In this document: positions 1-7,977 of the stretch, piece by piece
Numbering within the stretch: position 1 is the first letter of the stretch
Layout of the letters: every line of letters begins with the position of its first letter
NCBI GenBank assembly: GCA_022496205.1
Contig: WTXD01000164.1
Location: forward strand, 1-23,256
Reading direction: 5' to 3'
Origin: Gloeopeniophorella convolvens
Taxonomy: Eukaryota > Basidiomycota > Agaricomycetes > Russulales
Length of the DNA: 23,256 nt
Notes under the pieces: generated by a model
Databases searched by the model: none
Told to the model about the DNA's origin: nothing
What the model saw: the letters and a program-made list of their open reading frames with translations, nothing else
Made by a program: the position numbers and the translations under genes

Positions 1-2
1 CA

Positions 3-146
3 CAGAATTGCGAGGGCGTGGAGGCGTCGAGCCGCACCGCAGCCCACTTCACATCCACGATGCAGGGGAGTGCGGACAAGGCAATGTCGCATATGCGGCG
101 CTCCGCGCTGGACGCCCTAGGCCTCTCTGTTAGATTACTCTCCTAG
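3..146 (+). CDS. Possible 3'-terminal exon of a gene entering from the left edge
   Basis: An open frame enters at base 3 and runs 47 codons to a TAG at 144-146. Most codons end in G or C, as in the recognised genes of this window. The peptide ends in SALDALGLSVRLLS and contains a Met/Ser/Arg-rich stretch (MSHMRRS). No family is recognised. It could be the last exon of a gene whose body lies outside the window, or a chance open frame in GC-rich DNA. Only the open frame and codon bias support it. Confidence 0.3.
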   Translation, partial: QNCEGVEASSRTAAHFTSTMQGSADKAMSHMRRSALDALGLSVRLLS

Positions 147-2790
147 ACTATTCGGTACGTGGAGGACTATGATATTATCACTGATGGTGTCTCTAATGGC
201 GGGCCTGTACGTGCGTCTACGCGCAGTGTTGTGGCCAGCGCCTGCCGGCGGCATCGAAGCGCCCTTACAGCAGTATTCAGAGCGATAGGCCCCTTTGTGA
301 CCACCCTTCAGAACAGGCAGGACTTCAAACCGTCGAGACCCAACGTCCCTTTTGCAAAAACCACGGGAAAAAAAGGATAATGTATTGAAATATTAAGTAC
401 ATAGTGCTGAATGCCACCAAGTCGCGCGCACATCGACTTCGAGTCGAGGGTTCGTGTTTAGCCATTGCGTAGGAGTGCGCTTTTGAACCTGTCCCGACTG
501 CGTACCTTCTCCTGGGTGCACGACATCGGGCACCTTGGTCACGTCTGCGAGGTTACGGTACGGCCCGTGTACCACTTCACAAGGTGTTGGCACAGATGAG
601 ATGCGAAGGACGCGCTCATCGCCCCACGGACGCATTTGAATGCGGGACCGTGTGCCGGCGGGATGCACCACCTGTAGCAGCCGACGATGCAGTACGACGC
701 ACATAGCTGTAGGACAGGCACAACTGCCAATAACCTGTGGCGGGACGGGCAGACGGGACACACCAAGCTTCCCCAGCATCAAGTAGGTGCATGGGTGCAC
801 CATGCATGGACACAGAAGGTGAAGGAGACACAGTATCGCGTGGCATGCGAGTACTATGCATAGTTGACGATCAATGTGGCCCGGTGCAGGACTGCATGCA
901 CAACGCGCGGCAGGTGGCGGGCAGCGCGGGGCCTCGGGTTCGGGCTATCTTGAGCCGGTGCGGTGCACGGCTACATGGCTGTGTCGTTGGGGTGATTATC
1001 CTGCTGTACTGCATCGCACGGTGCCACGGGTGTCAGCCGGAGTTGGTAGGATGCCAATGAATGGGGATGAACAGTGTCGAAGGGAGGGGGAACCGTCAAC
1101 GTTGAATGGGAACTTCAGGCTCGGTGCGATGACTCGGCAAACAACGCGCGTGGCGTGGACGGTGGCGGCAGACCCCGCATTCTGGCGCAAACCAAGTCAG
1201 TCGATTCCTTTCATCACTGCTTGCACTCTGTGCTACTCCGCATTTCTCCACATACATTCTATAGAGCTATTTGCGACTTTCTCTCGATACACTGCCAGCG
1301 GGCGCAACGCGATTTCTCATAGATTTCCGGTGTCTTCGAGAGTAGCCGGACAAATCGTCGGGTTTCGACGATTTCAATCTCGAGGTTCACGCGTTAGCGG
1401 CCCAAGCATGATTTTTATATGCCACGATCATCATAGCACCTTTTTCTCATAGATTTCCCCGTCATCGCAGATCACAAGCAATGCAAAATCTCGTTTTTCG
1501 CAACGATGATTGGCACTTAGCGGATTTTGTTGGAATCGCACTAAGTCGCGCTCCACGGCCGGCACGCCTCGCTCCATCCCCCGCTCGTCTGCTGCCTCCT
1601 CACCACCTCATTCCGCGACACCCTTCCCTATCACCTAGCGCCCCAAGAGTAGACACGAAGACTCTTTCAAGACGTATCAACAGTCCATACTAATTATTTA
1701 CGAGCGCAATGCGATTCTGACTCACGCGCTTGTGCACGCGTGTAATCCCACCCAGTTGTTCTCGAAACGTCCCCCGCGTGCCTCGATCCCCCTCGCGCTC
1801 TGTTATTGCGTCGAGGCCAGCTGGTGAGGATGCAGAATAGCTTCCAAAGGAACCCAACTATACCCAAACTGCTATACTTATGGTACAATGTGAGGATTGT
1901 GTGTTGTGCTATAATGGTGTAATTGGAGCGCGTCATACTTGGTACGTGCATCCTATGTTCAATCCTCAACAGTGTAATATTTTTTATTGCTACGGATCAC
2001 CCGCAGTCTCGCATGGCTGATCAGATAAGCTCTTGTACTGGTGATGGCGCCGGTATGCCATCCAAATGGGCAATATGAGAATTCAAGCCCAGCTGTTGCG
2101 ATTGACGAATTTCATAGGTTTCATCGATATCCTCAACGTCTGGCCGCTAACTATGATTTTATGCGATCTGAGCGTATTTTATCAAGATTTCGGACATCGC
2201 TTGGAAACCGCGTTGCGCCCGCTGGCAGTGTACAGGTCAATCTCATGTACATTTACAGGTCATCCAGACCTCAATCATAATTATTAGAAACCATTGGGAG
2301 CAGATAACCCTGCCAGTGCGCGTGGGATACCTCCCGGACAACTACTTATCAGGTTCTCCGCCCGGGCTGCCTGTTCTGAGCGGATGAAGTTGACGCGGGG
2401 CGAAGCCTATGCTACTGAAATCGGCTGTAATTGCGAGGGACTTCGTACCATCGCTGAAGCGATGTGATACTCGTGACGCCCTGCTGCTGGTACACAACGT
2501 AACGATGTCAGTGTGTACACTTTCTCCAAGCGCACAAAGGATAGCGTATTGTTGGGATACCCAACACCATCACGGCACGACAAAGGTTACAAAAGAGAGA
2601 ATGCATTGATTGGAGGGAGTACTCGAAGGAGATTTCGTGCTACATGGGGTTCTGTACGCCGAGGTGCACGTAAATGGACACCAAAAAAAAATCACGGAAC
2701 GACGTGGAAATGCGTCATGCGTGCTTATTCTGGTTCCGGAGATGATGAGGTCTTAGAAGATGTATAAGTACTTACATTTGAGTTTATATC
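147..2790. other. Gene-poor region without a supportable gene
   Basis: Open frames here are short, overlap on both strands and lack recognisable motifs or a consistent set of splice sites. The longest is on the minus strand at 393-803 (136 codons). It shows no domain, no hydrophobic or catalytic pattern and no partner exon that I could join to it. Base composition drifts from moderately GC-rich on the left to AT-richer near 1900-2300. The only structure seen is the short direct repeat near 1313-1458. The region may hold old, diverged mobile-element debris, but nothing shows this directly. Confidence 0.5.
1313..1458 (+). repeat. Pair of 16-bp direct repeats
   Basis: The 16-mer TTTCTCATAGATTTCC occurs at 1313-1328 and again, identical, at 1443-1458, giving a period of 130 bp. 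The sequence between the copies shows no other clear repetition. It may be a remnant of a tandem or mobile repeat. No function can be assigned. Confidence 0.5.
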
Positions 2791-2792
2791 CA

Positions 2793-2890
2793 CCCTCGCG
2801 GTCTTTATGTATACAATAGTACTGAGGCGCGACAGAGCACAACCTGATCCGGCACGCTTCTTTCAAGACCACACCATCTCGCAGCGATGT
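2793..2890 (+). repeat. Dispersed repeat, copy 1
   Basis: This stretch resembles 11629-11722 in the same orientation. It starts at a shared CCTCGCGGT, has an identical core GATCCGGCACGCTTCTT (from 2846) and ends at a shared CATCTCGCAGC. The middle part diverges with small indels. On the minus strand both copies encode a similar peptide (here EACRIRLCSV followed by K.RE), so similarity exists at both DNA and translated level. It could be a relic of a mobile element or a fragment of a duplicated gene. Confidence 0.65.
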
Positions 2891-3691
2891 ATCGCCAGGC
2901 TCGACCGTGACACACGCAAGTGGCGAAAGCCAGGAATGGCCGCGCACGGGCTGCGTTGGCAGTGGTGGTGGCGGCGAAAGACAGGACTGCCGCCCTTGTC
3001 TGTGGGGACCCCGCCACGCTCTGACGAGCACGGCGGCGCTGCGAAGCGCGCGGTGGCGGCATCGGTTGTCGTATGGGCGCCGTGCGCGAGGCGGCACGGC
3101 GGCAGCGAGGCGGAAGGCGGCGCGAGGGTGGGGCGCCGTCCTCAGCCGCGTCGATATGACCGCGCTCGCTAGGGCGCGACGGCGAAAGCGGTATTCCCGT
3201 CCTCGCTGGTGGTGGCGTTGCCACGCCGCGGCGACTCGCGCGGCAGCGGTTCATGCACGCGTGTGTCCGGGTGTTGTGCGATGGCGGAGGTATTGCGCGC
3301 GTCGGGACGCAGCGGCGCAGAGGACGAGTTGGGTGTTGAAGAAGGCGAAGCCGTCCGCGGGAGTACTTTCCGCGTGAAGTTGGGCTCTGTCCCTTTACAT
3401 TCGGACCCTCGCGCTACCTCGTGGCTCCCATTCCAACGCGAGGGTAGGGGCGCCGGACTTGATCGGGAGAATGGTGCCGCGCTCTGGCGGGTGCAGCGGC
3501 GGAGCAAGTGATGGTGTAGGAACGGGGCTACCATCCTCGTCCGGGGGGTTGTGGCCGTGCACACCAGAGCACGGCCGAATGGTGACGCCGCACCGCACCT
3601 CGGGGTGCGGGTCCAACAGTTGGGTGTGCGACACACCGTGCGATGTTGCGAGAGCAGAACCGCAGCCGTAGCAGCCGTAGCAGCATGGACC
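2891..3691. other. GC-rich stretch with overlapping ORFs on all frames; no gene called
   Basis: Long open frames occur on both strands at the same place (for example 2907-3377 plus, 2805-3254 minus, 3169-3636 minus). Their translations are Arg/Ala/Pro/Gly-rich low-complexity strings, as expected when stop codons are rare in GC-rich DNA. No domain, signal peptide, membrane segment or convincing intron was found. A 9-bp tandem repeat borders the transposon at the right end of this stretch. Confidence 0.5.
3662..3685 (+). repeat. 9-bp tandem repeat, about 2.7 copies
   Basis: The unit GCAGCCGTA is repeated twice and then partly (GCAGCA), a few bases outside the left end of the transposon. It is a short triplet-like microsatellite. 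It is not found at the right end, so it belongs to the target flank rather than to the element. Confidence 0.7.
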
Positions 3692-3728
3692 TAAGGTAGA
3701 GGCCACGAGGAACCAACCACCGTTATGT
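3692..3728 (+). repeat. Left TIR with TA target duplication
   Basis: TA at 3692-3693 is followed by a 35-bp inverted repeat (3694-3728) starting AGGTAGAGGCCAC. It matches the reverse complement of 7080-7114 at 33 of 35 positions; the mismatches are at the 14th and 29th bases. Similarity stops just inside, at 3729. Confidence 0.93.
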
Positions 3729-3731
3729 CAC

Positions 3732-3751
3732 GGGTAACCCTAGGGTTACCC
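3732..3751. repeat. Perfect 20-bp palindrome in the left subterminal region
   Basis: GGGTAACCCT is followed directly by its reverse complement. It lies 3 bp inside the left TIR and has no counterpart at the right end. It could form a cruciform or bind a dimeric protein, possibly the transposase. It contains AACCCTAGGGTT but is too short to be telomeric. Confidence 0.8.
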
Positions 3752-3765
3752 CTTGTACGTAATGA

Positions 3766-3780
3766 TACGTAATGGTTCAA
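3766..3780 (+). repeat. Subterminal 15-mer, left copy
   Basis: TACGTAATGGTTCAA is identical to 6829-6843 and in the same orientation. The left copy is preceded by an extra partial copy, TACGTAATG at 3756-3764. Direct rather than inverted orientation at the two ends of a TIR element is unusual. It may be a transposase-binding motif or a promoter motif. Confidence 0.75.
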
Positions 3781-3888
3781 CTTGTAGCGGGTCTGAGATT
3801 TGAGGGTCAAGGTAGCCTCAGAGCCCAGGATCTCACAAGTTTAGCATCAGTAGTTGTATAAATTGTACTGTACTAGTCTATGATAATA

Positions 3889-6751
3889 TTATATGTTCAT
3901 TGCAAGCTGAATATACTCTGGGGGCAGTGTTCGGTGTCCATGGTACTTTCGGTTCGCCCACGCGGCCTATGCACCGGTGAGGCCCTCGCGGTACAGTGAG
4001 ATGAACCGTGCAGCACGATTTGCGTATCTATGCAGCAGCTTTGTTAGATTGTACATGATATAATTGATGATTCAAGGACTCACCGGCGGATCTGGAGGAT
4101 GGGGATGCTATCCAGACTCTTGATGACGTTCTTCTCCATATCCTTGAGTGTGAGCGCGCGTGTCTGCTTTCGAAACTCAAGCTTCGCGGCGCCCCAATAC
4201 TGCTCAATGAAGTTTAATTCACAATGATACTTAGGGTAAAAGTCGCAGATGTGGCCGCGTAATTCCACAGCCTCCTCAAGCTGTGACTTCTGCGACATGA
4301 AGTCAGGCTGCGAGAAGAGGACACGACGGCAGCAGCAATCTGTGCGACCGGGGGGGCACTTGAGATTTTTGCACTGGGCCTTTAGACTGCCGTTGGTGGG
4401 CCATAGTCCGCGTTCGCGAATCAGCTGCTCCATTCCCTTGAACCACCCTGCCATTTTGGGGTGGTCGTGTGGGAAATAAAGCGGCTGCGAGGTCAAACCG
4501 TCAGGGAGGGTGGCGTCGCGCATGCGTGGCGTGCCAGGTTCATGCTGCCAGTCGCTTTTTGGTCCTATATAAAGGTGGTTAGCCTGAGGCGAGAGTGGGA
4601 AGAGGACATTCCGCGAACGGCAGTGTGAATTGCGATCTAACGGCGCGATCAGGTCGAAACGAGCACACTCGCAACACATGCCGCAAGGGAGAGGGGGGGG
4701 GGGCGCATACCTTTGCATATATGGACTGCTGAAATGGCGTCTGGGGCACGCTTTCGGTGGCTAGGGGCATTATCGAACATGAATAGCCCTTGGGCTGTCC
4801 CGTTCATCTTCTGCTCAAAGACGTCGATCGCGCGGTCGACTTGCGCGAGAAGTTCCCGTGTTCCGAACCATCCTTCACGGGTTTTTCCGGCTTTAAAGAT
4901 AACCTGAGCATCGCTGAGGGAAGAAAAGTGAGTAGAGATCAGATATGATGCGTAGGGGGACTCACTCGTCCCCATCACGCAGACAGCCCCAGTCCGACGT
5001 CAGGAAGTCAGACACCATGATTGTCTGACCTTCACCCTTAGCTTTGGGGGTTGGCTTGTCATCCTTGTGGCCCCATGCTGTTTTGCGTTGGTCGTTTTGG
5101 AAGAACGTTGACTCGTCATGTGTGACCAAGATCAGCCGGAAGTGCCCGCCCGGAACTGGAAATCCGCGTGGCCGAAGTTCATTCCCATCATTGTCCCACT
5201 TGTGAAACCGTGCTTCATACCCTTCCCACCGTTTGACGAACGCTTGCCGATATTCGACAACGTCCTTGCGTTCATGTCCATCGATATACATACCATTTGC
5301 TTTCTTCTGAAACCTCCAATTGAGCTTGGCCAGCCAGCGTCGTGCCGTGCGCTCCGAGATTGATGGGGTGCAAACACCCTTTTCCTTCAACATCTCTTGA
5401 AGTTCAGGGCTAGAAACGATGTCAACAACATCCAAGGACTTCAGGTATGCGCCCGATTTTGTGCGCTCCATCAACTGCAGCTGAATTTCGCGTACAATGT
5501 CTTCGTCGTCGAGGACCGTTAAACGCGAGCGGCCGTGCCGGTGCAGCGGCAAGTCTCCGCATCGAAGGAAGTCCAAGAGCCACTTCCGAAGGTTGCGAGC
5601 ATGGTATGGACCATGTCCTTGAGCCCGCGAGACCAGGATTGATGTCACTGTCCAGGTCAAGCTGTTCTTTGGATCAAGATAGAGATTTAGCAGGCCTGCC
5701 ATCGCTACAATGTGTGCTCGCAAGAAGACATCGAGTTTTTTGTCCTTCACCATCATGTTCAAGTCCTTTGAGGCCCTCTCGAGTGCTGTGACATCACGTA
5801 GAATGGTGCGCACATCCCCTCCAAGCTCCGCAGGGTCATCATAGCTGAGCTCGAGTGATGGGAGGTGATCGAGAAGTGCAGCGACTGTGCACTTTGTTGC
5901 ATTGTCTTCTTGGTCGCTATCCTCGTCCTCCACGTCCTCCGCGTCCTCCACGTCCTCCGTGTCCTCTGCATCCTCCTCGTCCTCCTCGCGAAGTGCCAGG
6001 ATGCTCCGCGTGCTGCATGCCGCACGCTGCAGGGACTGGTGTACCTTAGCCCCTGCCTGGTGCCCTAGGTCCGCGATCCTACATTGCGGAGGCAACACGA
6101 TTGGTAAGTCATCTTTGCTCTCTTCGCTTTCTTCCGCAATGGCATGCACTGCTGGTGGCCAACTGACTGTGTGCGGCACAGTCTCGTCTCCGCGTTGTGG
6201 GGCCTCGGCATGGCTGCGTGACACTGGCGAGAACCACTGTGAGATGGCTGGATAGCCTTGTGATCGGTATGCCTCGCGCGCCTTCTTCTGTCGATACCGT
6301 GTTGTCCGAGAAGTTCCTGTGTAATGCTTCGGGCGGCGTGATTGAACTGTCTGAGATGCAAGTTGGACTTGTGCCTCCAGGAGGACATCATAGAAATCCT
6401 TCAGCTTGATCTCCTCAACAATTTCTGTGTCATTGTCATCAGGGTCTGTGTCGGACTCGTCAGACTCAATCATGCCCTCGGGAATGTGGCTGGTGTCGCT
6501 GGTGATCTCAGAGTCATGTGTGCTTGAATCCACGTCAGGGGCGACGTCCATTGAGGGCAATGATTGCCTGGGAAGGGGGGAAGAAGCAATGTCAGGCTGT
6601 AATGAGTCGTTTGCTGTTCCCGTTAGGAATGCCTGCTTCTGATCAGAAAATTCTGCAACGCACTGTCTGGCTGTTCTCTCCGGAGCCTCTTGCGATTGGC
6701 TGCAGCCAAGTTCTCGATTTGAGCTCTTGCAGCACGCTTCCGACGTGGCAT
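3889..6751 (-). CDS. DDE transposase (basidiomycete DDE-superfamily type), four exons, TAG near the C-terminus
   Basis: This protein catalyses cut-and-paste movement of the surrounding element. Exons are 6751-4966, 4913-4711, 4564-4084 and 4027 down to the stop; introns are 52, 146 and 56 bp with GT..AG ends. From the N-terminus there is a basic start (MPRRKRAARAQIENL), a long acidic disordered region, a helix-turn-helix-like part (SERTARRWLAKLNW, then DGHERKDVVEYR), and the catalytic core. The three acidic residues are D in VTHDEST, D in FDNAPSH and E in NFIEQYW. The second D and the E are about 140 residues apart, with a Cys cluster (CKNLKCPP...CCCRR) between. The ATG at 6751 is preferred over 6803 because its basic N-terminus is more plausible, but it needs one extra base in the A4 run at 6647-6650 to join the main frame. 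With that base the coding length to the TAG is exactly 843 codons. The TAG (3967-3969) interrupts a C-terminal block that then continues in frame for 25 codons to TAA at 3889-3891. Confidence 0.92.
3967..3969 (-). other. In-frame TAG inside the conserved transposase C-terminus
   Basis: Read on the minus strand, exon 4 gives YREGLTGA, then TAG, then AAWANRKYHGHRTLPP and a further TAA at 3889-3891. In relatives known to me the same block runs on without a stop, usually with Gln after the Gly-Ala or Gly-Lys pair. A CAG-to-TAG change is therefore the simplest explanation. The catalytic core is complete upstream, so the shortened protein might keep activity. Confidence 0.8.
5925..5995 (-). repeat. 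9-bp imperfect tandem repeat encoding an acidic run in the transposase
   Basis: On the plus strand the unit is roughly GTCCTCCNC, seven to eight times. On the coding strand it gives repeats of EDV/EDA/EDT within a run of Glu and Asp. It lies in the disordered region before the helix-turn-helix part. Such triplet-based repeats expand and contract easily, so copy number may vary among copies of the element. Confidence 0.85.
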
Positions 6752-6828
6752 TCTGGCCCGATCCTGGCCTCCACTGTCGCCGCAGACTCAGCCTGCAACG
6801 CAACCGTACAGAACGTCACGTGGCCATG

Positions 6829-6843
6829 TACGTAATGGTTCAA
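6829..6843 (+). repeat. Subterminal 15-mer, right copy
   Basis: This is an exact copy of 3766-3780, about 80 bp upstream of the likely transposase start codon (6751, minus strand) and inside its presumed promoter. Confidence 0.75.
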
Positions 6844-7079
6844 ACCAGGTTGTAAATTATTAATGGTCGTACAATTGGAAGGCTTCCCTGGCGTGGAAAA
6901 TGCATTTGGGAGATTTCATGTTTTTCTTACATCTGTACATGTACTAGTTGGTTTTTCCGAAATTTAATTCCACTCAGTGGTACATATGGGTGTATCCTTT
7001 ACTCCAGTGCAATGACTTTCCCAAGGAATGGACCCATCCCGGACTAGATGTGGCAAGAGATTTCGCCAGAATCTCGCTT

Positions 7080-7116
7080 ACATAAAGGTGGTTGGTTCCT
7101 GGTGGCCTCTACCTTA
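7080..7116 (-). repeat. Right TIR with TA target duplication
   Basis: The inverted partner of the left TIR occupies 7080-7114, and TA follows at 7115-7116. The outermost 13 bases are identical to the left end. Confidence 0.93.
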
Positions 7117-7207
7117 GTCTAACGAGCACGGCGCCGGCGGCGGCTCCTTGCCGCGCGCGAAGACAGGCGAAGACACGCGGCTTCGAGTCCGAGGCGCCAA
7201 GCATATG

Positions 7208-7266
7208 TACAGTCTAATCACTCTCCGTGGGTCACTCACTCTGCGTGGGTCACCTGCCTAATCTGG
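7208..7266 (+). repeat. MITE left TIR with TA
   Basis: TA plus a 57-bp arm containing two tandem 18-mers. Beyond 7266 the arms diverge, but a shared CTCACGC motif reappears on both sides further in, so the original arms may have been longer. Confidence 0.88.
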
Positions 7267-7558
7267 TAATCAGTCTCACGCTTGGCCTCTGTCGACTTGA
7301 GAATGGCACATAGTCTAGTAGTCGTCCCACAGTATCTGCAAATACATGGATATAAATCTTATGATGTTATGTCGGGTGTGTTAAGATTCCAGAAGAGTCA
7401 GACTTGAGCTAGGCCCTCTGGCGATGTCTTTCTCGCCCCGTACAGCAGCTGTCCACAGGTGTCAGGCGTGAGACTGAGCTACCAGAAATGGTAATCTGGG
7501 GCCAGATTAGGAAAGTGACCCACGCAGAGTGAGTGACCCACGGAGAGTGATTGGACTG
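7210..7558. mobile_element. 349-bp MITE with 57-bp terminal inverted repeats and TA flanks
   Basis: The left arm (7210-7266) and the reverse complement of the right arm (7502-7558) match at 54 of 57 positions and start CAGTC. TA stands outside both ends (7208-7209 and 7559-7560), as for Tc1/mariner-type insertions. Each arm contains an 18-bp direct repeat twice in a row (CACTCTCCGTGGGTCACT and a one-to-two-base variant; left copies 7219-7236 and 7237-7254). There is no coding capacity between the arms. The arms do not resemble those of the neighbouring 3694-7114 element, so another transposase must have mobilised it. I infer a non-autonomous element. Confidence 0.9.
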
Positions 7559-7560
7559 TA
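7502..7560 (-). repeat. MITE right TIR with TA
   Basis: This is the inverted partner of 7210-7266, with three mismatches in 57 positions. TA at 7559-7560 completes the target duplication. Confidence 0.88.
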
Positions 7561-7977
7561 AGCGCGGCGGTTTCGATCTCGAATGGGACATACTACACCC
7601 TCCTCGGTCGGGGCCTTGGAGCTACACTCTGGCAAGCATAGCGCAAGTTGTCATCGTGGGGCATCGTGGCATTGTAGCACGTGATTCGTCGTAGATAAGA
7701 TTGTACTTTGGTATGCAAATGTTCACTTCGCTCTCTACCTTCTACCACCACAATATCTATGAAGCCTATCAGGCCTTGATATGGGGTACGCGTCAACGCT
7801 CCCCGGGGATGCGTCAATGTGCAGAGGTGGAGGGTATTATCTCTGCCAAGAATAACATTGCATACAGGGAGGGGGTAATGTAATCAATACTTGCTGATAT
7901 AGGCGTGAAGGAACCGTCCGGCCATGGGTACTGAGTCTCTAAGTGTCCTATACACACATGCAGAAACGCAGAAAGGC

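Larger units (their letters stand above)
3694..7114 (-). mobile_element. Complete TA-target DDE transposon (Tc1/mariner/IS630-like), 3421 bp
   Basis: The element is bounded by 35-bp terminal inverted repeats (33 of 35 identical) that begin AGGTAGAGGCCAC, and a TA dinucleotide sits directly outside each end (3692-3693 and 7115-7116). TA duplication is the hallmark of the Tc1/mariner/IS630 group. The only gene inside is a spliced transposase on the minus strand, 3889-6751, with all three catalytic acidic residues. Subterminal structure differs between the ends. The left end has a perfect 20-bp palindrome (3732-3751). A 15-mer is repeated in direct, not inverted, orientation at 3766-3780 and 6829-6843. 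The TIRs are well preserved, which suggests a fairly young insertion, although the transposase reads as interrupted by a TAG. Boundaries are well supported; naming the exact superfamily is inference. Confidence 0.92.

Noticed and set aside
393..803. 136-codon minus-strand ORF
   Set aside because: There is no recognisable domain, no splice partner and no clear codon bias; it is not enough to call a gene.
2805..3636. Several 120-156 codon ORFs on both strands
   Set aside because: They overlap one another in GC-rich DNA, give Arg/Ala/Pro-rich low-complexity translations and lack motifs or introns.
3732..3751. Telomere-like AACCCTAGGGTT
   Set aside because: It is only one unit on each side of a palindrome within a transposon end. 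True telomeric or fusion sequence would have several tandem units.
6568..6663. A first intron in the transposase using the strong acceptor CTTCCCCCCTTCCCAG
   Set aside because: The only good donor (GTGCGT at 6663) gives the wrong phase. One missing base in the A4 run at 6647-6650 explains the frame change more simply and makes the exon length fit.
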